A DNA stretch of 64,000 bases from Maritimibacter harenae (GTDB taxonomy: Bacteria; Pseudomonadota; Alphaproteobacteria; Rhodobacterales; Rhodobacteraceae). Below, piece by piece: positions 35,707 through 44,102 of this stretch. The first letter of the stretch is position 1, and each line of letters begins with the position of its first letter. The DNA lies in NCBI RefSeq assembly GCF_009882975.1, contig NZ_WTUX01000012.1, positions 68,820-132,819 of the forward strand. Direction: 5' to 3'. The position numbers and the translations under genes are program-made. The notes under the pieces were generated by a model, which had not been told where the DNA came from, made no database searches, and saw only the letters and a list, made by a program, of their open reading frames with translations.

Positions 35707-36675
35707 TCAAAGCAGGAGTGCGACGGCAAGAAACGGCACAGGCAGGAGGCCCGCGTTCCGGTTCGACCGAAAGAGCATGAGGCAGGTATCCGGATCGTCC
35801 ATGTCGAGCGTGCGCAATTGCCACGACAGGTGCCATCCCATCGCCCAGGGTGCAGCCAGCGCCACGACCAGCGCGACCGGCGTGGCATTGGGCAGGAAGG
35901 CCAGGATCACGGCGAGCGTCATGAGCACGACGCAGCCGACGAGGAAGGCCAGAAGCCAGCGCGGCGTCGTGTCGCCGAACAGGCGCGCGGTGGACTTCAC
36001 ACCGATCAGCGCATCGTCCTCCTTGTCCTGGTGGGCATAGACGGTGTCGTAGAACAGCGTCCAGGACATGCCGGCGAGGTAGAGCACCACGGCAGGCCAG
36101 GCCAGCGTTCCGGTATGCGCCGTGAAGGCCAGGAGCGCACCCCAGTTGAACGCGATCCCGAGAAAGATCTGCGGCCACCAGGTGAAGCGCTTGGCAAAGG
36201 GATAGATGGCAACCGGGCCCAGCGCGATGATGCCCAGGAGAATGGCGGCCGGATCGAAGGTCAGAAGAATGCCCAGGGCGATCAGGCATTGGAGCACGAG
36301 CCACGCCATCGCCTGCGTGACGCTCACGGCGCCCGAAGGGATCGGGCGCGACCGCGTGCGCGCGACGGAGCCATCGATGTCGCGGTCGGTGATGTCGTTC
36401 CAGGTGCAGCCCGCCCCCCGCATCAGCGTTGCGCCGATGGCGCAGCCCACGAAGATCCACAGGTCGTGCCAGGACGCGCGGCCGTCGTATCCCATGCCAA
36501 GCAGCAGGCCCCACCAGCAGGGCAGAAGCAGAAGCCAGGTGCCGATCGGCCGGTCGGCGCGCGACAGGCGCAGGTAGGGTCGCAGGAACGCGGGGGCATA
36601 GCGGTCCACCCAGTTGCCGGTATAGGCATCGGCCACCTGCCCCGTCGCCTCTGGCGTCTCGCCGCCTGCCGCCAT
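35707..36675 (-). CDS. ubiA: 4-hydroxybenzoate polyprenyltransferase
   Basis: Attaches the polyprenyl tail to 4-hydroxybenzoate in ubiquinone synthesis, in the inner membrane. The 322-residue protein has motif 1 NDITDRDID (N-D-x2-D-x3-D) and motif 2 YDTVYAHQDKEDD, the two Mg-diphosphate sites, with about eight helices. The ATG at 36675 is chosen for its GGGGG ribosome-binding sequence; the longer frame to 36702 would run into rsmE. Only 11 bases separate this start from the divergent rsmE start. Confidence 0.94.
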   Translation of the reverse strand: MAAGGETPEATGQVADAYTGNWVDRYAPAFLRPYLRLSRADRPIGTWLLLLPCWWGLLLGMGYDGRASWHDLWIFVGCAIGATLMRGAGCTWNDITDRDIDGSVARTRSRPIPSGAVSVTQAMAWLVLQCLIALGILLTFDPAAILLGIIALGPVAIYPFAKRFTWWPQIFLGIAFNWGALLAFTAHTGTLAWPAVVLYLAGMSWTLFYDTVYAHQDKEDDALIGVKSTARLFGDTTPRWLLAFLVGCVVLMTLAVILAFLPNATPVALVVALAAPWAMGWHLSWQLRTLDMDDPDTCLMLFRSNRNAGLLPVPFLAVALLL

Positions 36676-36686
36676 AACGTGCCCCC

Positions 36687-37412
36687 ATGTTCGAACGTGC
36701 AAAGATCCGGCTCTTTGTAGAGCACCCGCTGGGCGAGGGGCAAACCATTCCTCTGGCCAAGGACCAGGCGCATTACCTCTTCGGCGTCATGCGGCGCGAC
36801 CAGGGGGACCGCGTGGCCCTTTTCAACGGCCGTGACGGGGAATGGACGGCGGAGATCGTGGAGGCGGGAAAGCGCGCGGGGACGCTGTCGTGCCTCGGGC
36901 AGGCGGCCCCGCAGCTCGACCCGCCGGACCTCTGGCTACTCTTCGCCCCGATCAAGAAGCAGCGCACCGACTTCATCGTGGAGAAAGCGGCCGAGATGGG
37001 GGCGTCGCGCATCGTGCCGGTGCTGACCGAGTTCACCAATTCCGAGCGGGTCCGCGTGGACCGGTTGCAGGCGCACGCGGTCGAGGCGGCCGAGCAATGC
37101 GGCGGCACGTTCGTGCCCGAGGTGGCCGAGCCCGTGAAGCTCGATCGCCTGCTCGACGCGTGGGACGGCAGCCGCCACCTGATGTTCTGCGACGAAACCC
37201 GCGCGGGCGCCGCATCGGCCCTTTCGGGCGAGCGCGACCGACCCTGGGCGATCCTGATCGGCCCCGAGGGCGGTTTTTCGGAGACCGAGCGCAAGCGCCT
37301 CGCCGCGCTGGACGCCGCGGCGCCGGTGAGCCTCGGCCCCCGGATCCTGCGCGCCGACACGGCGGCGGTGGCAGCGATGACGCTGTGGCAATCGGCGCTG
37401 GGGGACTGGTGA
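36687..37412 (+). CDS. rsmE: 16S rRNA (uracil-1498-N3)-methyltransferase
   Basis: SPOUT-class enzyme methylating U1498 of 16S rRNA. The 241-residue protein has an N-terminal PUA-like domain (DQAHYLFGVMRRDQGD, FNGRDGEW) and the knotted SAM domain with KKQRTDFIVEKAAEMGASRI, LIGPEGGFSETE and LGPRILRADTAA. No Shine-Dalgarno sequence is visible in the 11 bases between it and the divergent ubiA; the promoter must lie inside ubiA, or the mRNA may be leaderless. Confidence 0.94.
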   Translation: MFERAKIRLFVEHPLGEGQTIPLAKDQAHYLFGVMRRDQGDRVALFNGRDGEWTAEIVEAGKRAGTLSCLGQAAPQLDPPDLWLLFAPIKKQRTDFIVEKAAEMGASRIVPVLTEFTNSERVRVDRLQAHAVEAAEQCGGTFVPEVAEPVKLDRLLDAWDGSRHLMFCDETRAGAASALSGERDRPWAILIGPEGGFSETERKRLAALDAAAPVSLGPRILRADTAAVAAMTLWQSALGDW

Positions 37413-37433
37413 CATGACCGGGGGAACCGCGCC

Positions 37434-37970
37434 ATGAGCTTCGTTCGACCCGAGGCCGCCGCCGGACTTGCCCGCTGGCGCGAGGCGCTGATCGGCGGCG
37501 CGGTCGCGGCGCTGGGGCTCTACTGGGCCATCGCGAGCCTCGGCGTAATCCGCTGGATCGGCGTGGTCGTCGCGCTCGCCGGTGCCGCGCTCCTGTGGTC
37601 CGGCGTTCAGCGCGCACGCTTCCGCACCGGCCAGGGGGGCCTCGGCGTGATCGAGTTGGACGAGCGCCAGATCACCTATCTCGCCCCCGTGGGGGGCGGC
37701 ATGGCCTCGCTCGACAGCCTGACGCAGGTGTCGATCATCGCGAGCCGCGCGGGCGGCGCGTTCTGGCGGCTCGACACCGGCGGCGAGCGGCTTTCGGTTC
37801 CGGCCGCCGCCGAGGGCGCGCGGGCGCTCTTCGACGTGCTGACCGCCCTGCCCGGCGCCCGGATCGAGACCGCGATCCGCGCGCTCAACGACCCGCCCGA
37901 AACCCCCGTCACGATCTGGCGCAAGGGGCCGGGCTTGGTTGACACGCCCCCGTCAATCGCACACTCGTAA
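37434..37970 (+). CDS. membrane protein with two N-terminal helices, function unknown
   Basis: A 178-residue protein with two membrane helices (about 17-37 and 40-57, GVVVALAGAALLWSGV) and a C-terminal soluble domain with alternating strands (GLGVIELDERQITYLAP, LDSLTQVSII, FWRLDTGGERLSVP). The soluble part resembles a small PH-like or beta-rich fold, but I do not recognise a family. It lies between rsmE and gshA on the same strand with 21- and 27-base gaps and is likely in their operon. Confidence 0.65.
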   Translation: MSFVRPEAAAGLARWREALIGGAVAALGLYWAIASLGVIRWIGVVVALAGAALLWSGVQRARFRTGQGGLGVIELDERQITYLAPVGGGMASLDSLTQVSIIASRAGGAFWRLDTGGERLSVPAAAEGARALFDVLTALPGARIETAIRALNDPPETPVTIWRKGPGLVDTPPSIAHS

Positions 37971-37997
37971 CTCCCGAGACAGTCCAGAGGCGCGAAC

Positions 37998-39368
37998 ATG
38001 TCAATTCCCCAGTCCGGCGGTGGCCTGATCACCGACCATTCCCAGTTGGCCGGCTATCTCGAAGCAGGCTGCAAGCCGAAGGACGACTGGCGCATCGGCA
38101 CCGAGCACGAGAAATTCGGCTACTGCAAGGATACGCTGAAGCCCCTGCCCTACGAAGGCCCCCGGTCGATCCGTGCGATGCTCGAAGGGCTCCGTGACGC
38201 CTATGGCTGGGCCCCGGTCGAGGAGGGCGGCAAGCTCATCGGCCTGGAAAAGGACGGCGCGAACGTGAGCCTCGAGCCGGGCGGGCAGCTGGAGCTTTCC
38301 GGCGCGCCGCTCGAAACGATCCACCAGACCTGCGACGAGTTGAACGAGCACCTGCGCGAAGTGCAGGACATCGCCGACAAGATCGGCGCGGGCTTCATCG
38401 GGCTGGGCGCCGCACCGATCTGGACCCATGACGACATGCCGGTCATGCCCAAGGGGCGCTACGCGCTGATGACCGATTACATGGGCAAGGTCGGCAATCT
38501 CGGCACGCAGATGATGTACCGGACCTGCACGGTGCAGGTGAACCTGGACTTCGCCTCCGAAGCGGACATGGTGCAGAAGTTCCGCGTGGCGCTGGCATTG
38601 CAGCCGATCGCCACCGCGCTCTTCGCCAATTCGCCCTTCCTCGAAGGCAAGCCCAACGGGCACAAGTCCTGGCGCTCGCGCATCTGGCGTGACCTCGATC
38701 CGGCGCGCACCGGGATGCTGCCCTTCGTGTTCGAGGACGGCATGGGGTTCGAACGCTACGTCGACTACGCGCTCGATGTGCCGATGTACTTCGTCTACCG
38801 CCACGGCAAGTACATCAACGCGCTCGGCCAGTCGTTCCGGGACTTCCTCAAGGGCGAGCTGCCCGCGCTGCCCGGCGAGAAGCCGACGCTCAGCGACTGG
38901 GCGGACCACCTGACGACCATCTTCCCGGAAGTGCGCATCAAGAAGTTCATGGAAATGCGCGGGGCCGATGCGGGCCCGTGGCGGCGCATCTGCGCCCTGC
39001 CGGCTTTCTGGGTCGGAATCCTGTACGACCAGTCCGCGCTCGACGCCGCGTGGGACATGGTGAAGGGTTGGGACGCTGAAACGCGCGAGGCGCTTCGCGT
39101 GGCCGCCAGCGTCGACGCGCTGGACGCCGAGATCGGTCCGCTCAAGATGCGAGACCTCGCCACCCAGGCCCTCGACATCTCGCGCTCGGGGCTGAAGGCG
39201 CGCGCCCGGCCCGGCTTCGGCGGCATGGTCCCGGATGAGCGGCACTTCCTGAACACGCTGGAGGACAGCGTCGAAGAGGGCCGCACGATGGCCGACGAGC
39301 TCCTGGAGAAATACCACGGGGAGTGGGCCGGCGACCTGTCCAGGATCTACGGCGAATACTCCTATTGA
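37998..39368 (+). CDS. gshA: glutamate--cysteine ligase (alphaproteobacterial/plant type)
   Basis: First step of glutathione synthesis, joining glutamate and cysteine with ATP. The 456-residue length and sequence (DWRIGTEHEKFGY at about 30-42, EPGGQLELSGAP near 93, YMGKVGNLGTQMMYRTCTVQVNLD near 160) match the class shared by plants and alphaproteobacteria rather than E. coli GshA. Plant enzymes of this class are redox-regulated through disulfides; conservation of those cysteines cannot be judged here. The gene is convergent with the DUF805 cluster, four bases from its end. Confidence 0.93.
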   Translation: MSIPQSGGGLITDHSQLAGYLEAGCKPKDDWRIGTEHEKFGYCKDTLKPLPYEGPRSIRAMLEGLRDAYGWAPVEEGGKLIGLEKDGANVSLEPGGQLELSGAPLETIHQTCDELNEHLREVQDIADKIGAGFIGLGAAPIWTHDDMPVMPKGRYALMTDYMGKVGNLGTQMMYRTCTVQVNLDFASEADMVQKFRVALALQPIATALFANSPFLEGKPNGHKSWRSRIWRDLDPARTGMLPFVFEDGMGFERYVDYALDVPMYFVYRHGKYINALGQSFRDFLKGELPALPGEKPTLSDWADHLTTIFPEVRIKKFMEMRGADAGPWRRICALPAFWVGILYDQSALDAAWDMVKGWDAETREALRVAASVDALDAEIGPLKMRDLATQALDISRSGLKARARPGFGGMVPDERHFLNTLEDSVEEGRTMADELLEKYHGEWAGDLSRIYGEYSY

Positions 39369-39372
39369 GCGC

Positions 39373-39834
39373 TCACGCGGGCGGCGGGCCGAACCGGTTC
39401 GCCCCAGGGCTGCCCGGGGCCAGCAGCCAGACCGCGAACCACAGCATGATCGGGGCCGAGACCGCGAAGATCGGGATCATCGGCCCGTAACCGCGCGTGA
39501 CCCACAGGCGTTCGAACACGCTGATCGCCACCACGGCCCCGACCGGCAGCACGGCCCAGAGACCGGAGCGACCGGTGTCGTGCAGCCGGCGCGCCACGAA
39601 CGCGGCCATCGGCGTGACCGTGGACAGGAAGAAAAGCCAGGACAGCCCGCCGACCAGGAGTGCGAGCGCCCCGCCGTCCCCCGCCACGGGGCGCGTGGCG
39701 TTCACCAGCACGTAGTTTCCAAGGCTGAAGACGAGCATGAACCACAGCGTCGGCGCCCGCGCGCTCCGGCCGGAGAAGGTGGCATAGTTCGCGAACCCGG
39801 CCCGCACGGCCGCGACCGGCCCGCGCGCCGTCAT
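39373..39834 (-). CDS. DUF805 family membrane protein (third of three)
   Basis: A 153-residue membrane protein with about four helices. The family core is recognisable as YATFSGRSARAPTLWFM at the start and ARRLHDTGRSGLWAVLP in the middle, but it is the most diverged of the three neighbours: the usual RARRSEFWWF reads RSARAPTLWF. Function unknown. It follows the second DUF805 gene after three bases. Confidence 0.82.
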   Translation of the reverse strand: MTARGPVAAVRAGFANYATFSGRSARAPTLWFMLVFSLGNYVLVNATRPVAGDGGALALLVGGLSWLFFLSTVTPMAAFVARRLHDTGRSGLWAVLPVGAVVAISVFERLWVTRGYGPMIPIFAVSAPIMLWFAVWLLAPGSPGANRFGPPPA

Positions 39835-39837
39835 GGC

Positions 39838-40218
39838 TCAGGCGCCCGTGGCCAACGGGTCGGGCCCGTATTCGTTCGGGCCGTCGGTGCCCTTCTGGGC
39901 GGCCCAGTAGACGATCACGATGAACCCGATCAGCGGGATCAGGAACAGAAGCTGCCACCAGCCAGAGCGGCCGATGTCGTGCAACCGGCGCGCGGTCACC
40001 GCGATCGACGGGATGATCGTGATGAGCGAGAAGATCGCCGAGAGCGGCCCGATGTCCTGAAGCACGCCCTCGAACAGCGCCGTGTCGATCAGCGACAGGA
40101 TCGCGGACACGATGACGACGAACAGGATGAACCACCAGAATTCCGACCGGCGCGCACGGCCATTGAACTCGACGTATTTCTCGCGAAGTACCGTCTGAAC
40201 GGCGGTTTTCATGTCCAT
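39838..40218 (-). CDS. DUF805 family membrane protein (second of three)
   Basis: A 126-residue DUF805 protein: FNGRARRSEFWWFILF, then helix pairs and ARRLHDIGRSGWWQLLFLIPLIG. Three to four membrane helices. GGAGG lies eight bases before the ATG at 40218. It is 84 bases downstream of the first copy on the same strand; the order and similarity point to local duplication. No biochemical function is established for the family. Confidence 0.88.
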   Translation of the reverse strand: MDMKTAVQTVLREKYVEFNGRARRSEFWWFILFVVIVSAILSLIDTALFEGVLQDIGPLSAIFSLITIIPSIAVTARRLHDIGRSGWWQLLFLIPLIGFIVIVYWAAQKGTDGPNEYGPDPLATGA

Positions 40219-40302
40219 TGGGCAGCCTCCATCGCGCAGGGTCGCGCTCGTGAAATCAAGGGGCGGCAGATGCGCCGCCCCGTCTCTTTCGTACGTCCGG
40301 TA

Positions 40303-40761
40303 TCAGACCTTCGGGATCGAGGTCTCGGCGTAGTCCGCCTCTCCGCCAGCGTCGCCGCCACCCGACCCGTCGATCGGGTCGTCGCCGAAGCGGTTGCGCC
40401 CGCGGTCGCCGCCGGTCGCGAACCACACGATCAGGATGATCGCGCCGATCAGCGGGATGAACCCCAGGAGCAGCCACCAGCCGGAGCGGTTGGTGTCGTG
40501 CAGGCGGCGCACGCCGACAGCGATGTAGGGAATGATCGTTGCCAGCCAGAAGATGCCGGACAGGATCGGCGTGTCGGTCTCGGCCGAGAAGCTGGTCTCG
40601 GTCGTCGTGGTGGTGCCGAACAGCACCGAATCGATCAGCCCGAGGATGAAGTTCACGATGATGTAGAAAAGTACGAACCACCAGAATTCCGCCCGCCGGG
40701 CCCGGCCGGTGAACGTGGCGTATTTGGAAAAGACGGTCCGGACCGCCTCCATCATGTTCAT
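40303..40761 (-). CDS. DUF805 family membrane protein (first of three)
   Basis: A 152-residue DUF805 protein with FTGRARRAEFWWFVLFYIIVN and VRRLHDTNRSGWWLLLGFIPLIGA, plus a Gly/Asp-rich soluble tail (DGSGGGDAGGEADY) absent from the other two. ATG 40761 is preferred over the upstream TTG because GGGGA precedes it. It begins the DUF805 trio and is 88 bases downstream of where plsY ends on the same strand. Confidence 0.88.
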   Translation of the reverse strand: MNMMEAVRTVFSKYATFTGRARRAEFWWFVLFYIIVNFILGLIDSVLFGTTTTTETSFSAETDTPILSGIFWLATIIPYIAVGVRRLHDTNRSGWWLLLGFIPLIGAIILIVWFATGGDRGRNRFGDDPIDGSGGGDAGGEADYAETSIPKV

Positions 40762-40849
40762 TGTCCCCAAGCTCCCTGTTTCAAATCCCTTTGCCCCTCA
40801 GTTTGCCTGACGAGTGGGAAAAATCAATGTTTCTGCACCATTACCGGGG

Positions 40850-41455
40850 TCATTTGCGTCCGATCCGGCTTTCGCTGCCATCGAGGATGCGGCGGATGTT
40901 CTCGTGGTGGCGCACGAAGATCAGCACGCCCAGCGCGACGAGGAGAACAACCATGCTGGGAAAGCCCAGGAGCCAGGCCCACAGCGGCGTGAGCAGCGCG
41001 GCGACGAGCGCGGCCAGGCTGGAGATGCGGAAGATCGCGGCGGTGGCGAGCCAGGTGGCCCCGGCGGCGAGAAAGACGGGCCAGGCCAGCCCCAGCAGCG
41101 TGCCGAGCCAGGTCGCGACGCCCTTGCCGCCCCGAAAGCCGAGGTAGACGGGGAAGCAATGGCCCAGGAAGGCCGCGAAACCGGCGATCTGCGCCGCGTC
41201 CTCGGCCAGCACCGCGCGCGCGATCACCACCGCGATGCCGCCCTTGCCCGCGTCCAGCACCAGCGTCAGGAACGCCGCGAGCTTGTTGCCCGTGCGCAGG
41301 ACGTTCGTGGCCCCGATGTTGCCCGAGCCGATCTTGCGCAGGTCGCCCAGGCCGAAAAGACGTGCCATGACCATCCCGAACGGGATCGACCCGGCGAGGT
41401 AGGCCAGAAGCGCGGCCAGCGCGAGGAGAGGCAGGGATGTGACGATCTCGGGCAT
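40850..41455 (-). CDS. plsY: glycerol-3-phosphate acyltransferase PlsY
   Basis: Transfers acyl groups from acyl-phosphate to glycerol-3-phosphate, starting phospholipid synthesis in the inner membrane. The 201-residue protein has the three conserved cytoplasmic motifs: YLAGSIPFGMV, GSGNIGATNVLRTG and LGHCFPVYLGFRGGKGVAT. GGAGACATC precedes the ATG at 41455. It is the last gene of the pyrB operon; a long upstream in-frame extension is out of register with the homology. Confidence 0.94.
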   Translation of the reverse strand: MPEIVTSLPLLALAALLAYLAGSIPFGMVMARLFGLGDLRKIGSGNIGATNVLRTGNKLAAFLTLVLDAGKGGIAVVIARAVLAEDAAQIAGFAAFLGHCFPVYLGFRGGKGVATWLGTLLGLAWPVFLAAGATWLATAAIFRISSLAALVAALLTPLWAWLLGFPSMVVLLVALGVLIFVRHHENIRRILDGSESRIGRK

Positions 41456-41465
41456 GATGTCTCCG

Positions 41466-41906
41466 TCAGAGGTCGATTTCCATTCGCGGCAGCATCCGGT
41501 CGGGCCAGGTCTGCGACGGCACCTCGCCCACCTGCCGCATTCCCATGCGCAGGTAGAAGTCCGTGGCGAACGGGTCCGCGTCCAGCCCGAGCACCTTGGC
41601 GCCGTGGCCGCGCGCATGGCCCTGCGCCCAGCCGAAGAGCGTGCGTCCGATCCCCCGCCCCATCGCCTCCGGCGCGATGAAGAGCAGGTAGAGCTCCGCC
41701 GCCTCGCCGTCGATGGTCACATGGGCGAACCCGCGCGGCGCGGTGTCCTCCCACATCACCAGCCCGGCGCCGATATCCGTTTCGGAGGGGCAAAGCTCGT
41801 CGCGGCAGGCGGCGAGGAAATCGGCCTCGTACCCCCAATGCGCCTTCGAACGCATGGCGATGTCGCCGAGTCGTGGAAGATCTCCGCGCCGCGCCTGCCG
41901 GATCAT
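41466..41906 (-). CDS. GNAT family N-acetyltransferase
   Basis: A 146-residue acetyltransferase fold: MIRQARRGDLPRLGDI at the start, a FAHVTIDGEAAELYLLFIAPEAMGRGIGRTLF acetyl-CoA-binding motif A (R/Q-x2-G-x-G/A), and DADPFATDFYLRMGMRQVG at the end. Substrate unknown. ATG 41906 overlaps the pyrC-like stop (ATGA), so it is part of the same translationally coupled operon. Confidence 0.88.
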   Translation of the reverse strand: MIRQARRGDLPRLGDIAMRSKAHWGYEADFLAACRDELCPSETDIGAGLVMWEDTAPRGFAHVTIDGEAAELYLLFIAPEAMGRGIGRTLFGWAQGHARGHGAKVLGLDADPFATDFYLRMGMRQVGEVPSQTWPDRMLPRMEIDL

Positions 41907-43168
41907 GGCGTGAATACCCGCTGTCCACCGACCCAGGTGCCCAGCACGCGGCCCTGCATCCGGGCCTCGTCGAACGGCGTGTTCTTGGACTTGCTCTCCA
42001 GCGTGAAGCGATTGAGCACGAAGGGCGCGTCGGGGTCGAAGAGGACAAGGTCGGCGCGCCGCCCCTCGGCCAGCGTGCCCCCCGGAAGGCCGAAGCGCTT
42101 GGCCGGGTTGGTCGACAATGCGCGCCACAGCGTCGGCAGGTCCATCGACCCATCATGCACCAGCCGCATCGCCGCCGGCAGGATCGTCTGAAGCCCCACC
42201 GCGCCGCTCGCCGCTTCCTCGAACGGCAGGCGCTTGGATTCCTCGTCCTGCGGCGTGTGCATGGAGCAGACGATGTCGATCAGGCCCGAGGCCACCGCCT
42301 CCACCATCGCCAGCCGGTCGTCCTCGGACCTGAGCGGCGGCTTCAGCTTGAAGAAGGTGCGGTAGTCGCCCACGTCGAGCTCGTTCAGCGTGAGGTGGTG
42401 GATGTTCGCCCCCGCGGTCACGTCGAGCCCCGCCTCCTTGGCCCGCTCCAACGCGGGCAGCGCGCGGGCGGTCGAGATGTTGTCGGCGTGGTAGCGCACG
42501 CCGGTCATCTCCACGAGCGCGAGGTCGCGCTCGAGCCCCATGCGTTCGGCCATCGGCGACACGGCCGGCAGGCCCCGGAGCGAAGCGAACTTGCCCGAGG
42601 TCACCGAGGATCCGGCGGTCAGCGTCGGATCCTGCGGGTGCGCCATGATCAGCGCGCCGACGGAGCGGGCATAGGTCATCGCCCGGCTGAACACCTTGTT
42701 GTCCGCGATCACGTGGTCGCAATCGGTGAAAGCCACCGCGCCCGCGTCCATGAGAAAGCCCATTTCGACCATCTCGCGCCCCTCGCGGCCCTTGGTCAGG
42801 GCAGCCATCGGGTGGACGCGCACCGGCGCGCGTTCCCGCGCGCGGCGTTTCACGAAGTCGAGCGTCTCGGGCGTATCGATGGCGGGCGTGGTGTCGGGCC
42901 GCGTGACCATCGTGGTCACGCCGCCGGCCGCGGCCGCGCGCCCGGCGGTGCGGAAGCCCTCCTTGTGGCGCTCCCCCGGCTCGCCGATCTTCACGCCGAT
43001 GTCGATGATCCCCGGCGCGAGGCACTTGCCGTTGCAGTCGATCACCTCGCCCGCGGGCCGGCCGTCGCGGGCGATGATCGCCCCGTCCTCGATCGTGAGC
43101 GAGCCCATCGCGTCGGTGCCCGCCACGGGGTCGATCAGCCTTGCGTTGATGAAGGTGCGGATGGTCAT
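41903..43168 (-). CDS. dihydroorotase-like protein lacking metal ligands (PyrC')
   Basis: A 421-residue amidohydrolase of the type I dihydroorotase family. The motif that normally reads D-x-H-x-H-x-R-E-P-G is D-I-G58-V-K60-I-G-E-P-G, so both first metal histidines and the substrate Arg are gone. The later His of CHVST is N230 in ADNIST, and the T-D-H-A-P-H motif reads S-M303-H-T-P-Q; only H177 remains of the expected ligands. It is therefore almost certainly not a dihydroorotase. Inactive PyrC' subunits are known in other bacteria to be required for aspartate carbamoyltransferase assembly, and pyrB heads this operon. An active pyrC should be elsewhere in the genome. Confidence 0.9.
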   Translation of the reverse strand: MTIRTFINARLIDPVAGTDAMGSLTIEDGAIIARDGRPAGEVIDCNGKCLAPGIIDIGVKIGEPGERHKEGFRTAGRAAAAGGVTTMVTRPDTTPAIDTPETLDFVKRRARERAPVRVHPMAALTKGREGREMVEMGFLMDAGAVAFTDCDHVIADNKVFSRAMTYARSVGALIMAHPQDPTLTAGSSVTSGKFASLRGLPAVSPMAERMGLERDLALVEMTGVRYHADNISTARALPALERAKEAGLDVTAGANIHHLTLNELDVGDYRTFFKLKPPLRSEDDRLAMVEAVASGLIDIVCSMHTPQDEESKRLPFEEAASGAVGLQTILPAAMRLVHDGSMDLPTLWRALSTNPAKRFGLPGGTLAEGRRADLVLFDPDAPFVLNRFTLESKSKNTPFDEARMQGRVLGTWVGGQRVFTP

Positions 43169-43713
43169 GCGCTCTCCCGGATCATCGTCTCGTCCACTTC
43201 CTGCGCCCGGCGCACTTCTCGCATCACCTCGGCGCCGTTCTCCAGCCGCTCGAACCCGACCTTGACCTTGTAGCTGCGACCCTTGCTGCCGCGCTTGAAC
43301 TCTTCCGCGAAATTGATCGTGGCCGGTGGCCCGGCCCGGTAATCGATCACGGTCGTGGGCCCGATCGGGTAGCTCTTCAGCGTCTTCCCCTTGAGCGGCA
43401 TGTCGGTGGCGATGAAGGCGCGCCGGTCGGTCAGCGTGTACCAGCTGTGGCGCCGCTTCCAGGTGTTGCCGTAGATCGCCCAGGCCGACAGCGCGATGCC
43501 GACGCTGAAATGGATGAGTCCGAACATCCAGAACGGCCCGTCTGCCGAGGCCGCCATCACCATCCAGAAAAGCGCGAAACCTGCGAAGAAAAGGCCGAAG
43601 ATCGCACTGACAACGTTGCCCGCCCCGAAATGGAACCCCTGCCCGGGGCGGCCCTGCCACAGGATTTCTTCACCCTCGTCGAGGATGCCCTCCCAGCCCG
43701 GCGGCGTGCTCAT
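43165..43713 (-). CDS. bacterial PH-like domain membrane protein
   Basis: A 182-residue protein: LDEGEEILWQGRPGQG is a typical start of bPH2/DUF304-like proteins, followed by two membrane helices (about 33-53 and 61-81) and a soluble strand-rich domain (WYTLTDRRAFIATDMPLKGKTLKSYPIG). Function unknown. Its ATG and TGA overlap the neighbouring genes by four bases each, placing it inside the pyrB operon directly before the pyrC-like gene. Confidence 0.75.
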   Translation of the reverse strand: MSTPPGWEGILDEGEEILWQGRPGQGFHFGAGNVVSAIFGLFFAGFALFWMVMAASADGPFWMFGLIHFSVGIALSAWAIYGNTWKRRHSWYTLTDRRAFIATDMPLKGKTLKSYPIGPTTVIDYRAGPPATINFAEEFKRGSKGRSYKVKVGFERLENGAEVMREVRRAQEVDETMIRESA

Positions 43714-44102
43714 GCGCGCGCCTCCCGGATCGTGTCGGCGGTTGCGCCGGGGTCGGCCTGGTACTTGATCATGTACTTGTCGCCCGACCGGGTGATCACC
43801 TGGGCCGCGGAGAAGATGGTGCGCACGTTCTCGATCTCGGCGCGCGGGATGATCACGCCGGCGGGCGAAACCAGGTTGTGCTCGGTCAGGGTCCATTCCT
43901 GCCCGATCTGCTCCGAGGCCACGTAGACGCCGCGCACGCCGATCGCGGCCACAGCCCCCACGAGCCCGGTCCAGGGGTATTCGTTGCCCAGCGCCATCAG
44001 GATCGCCACCGCCGCCACGGCGCCCAGCGCGGCGAGCATCACGTGTTCCTTGATGTAGGTCGACCGGTTGCCCGAAAAGGTCGCGATCACCGCGTCGTTC
44101 AT
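43710..44102 (-). CDS. two-helix membrane protein with small PH-like domain, function unknown
   Basis: A 130-residue protein: short N-terminus ([20 protein letters not shown]), two membrane helices (about 24-42 and 46-63), and a strand-rich domain with EQIGQEWTLTEHNLVSPAGVIIPRAEIENVRTI. The last segment resembles the PH-like part of its downstream neighbour (trigger of the form LTxxxLxxxxGxIIPRxEIExV), so the two may be related. ATG 44102 is set by overlap with the preceding stop. Confidence 0.7.
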   Translation of the reverse strand: MNDAVIATFSGNRSTYIKEHVMLAALGAVAAVAILMALGNEYPWTGLVGAVAAIGVRGVYVASEQIGQEWTLTEHNLVSPAGVIIPRAEIENVRTIFSAAQVITRSGDKYMIKYQADPGATADTIREARA

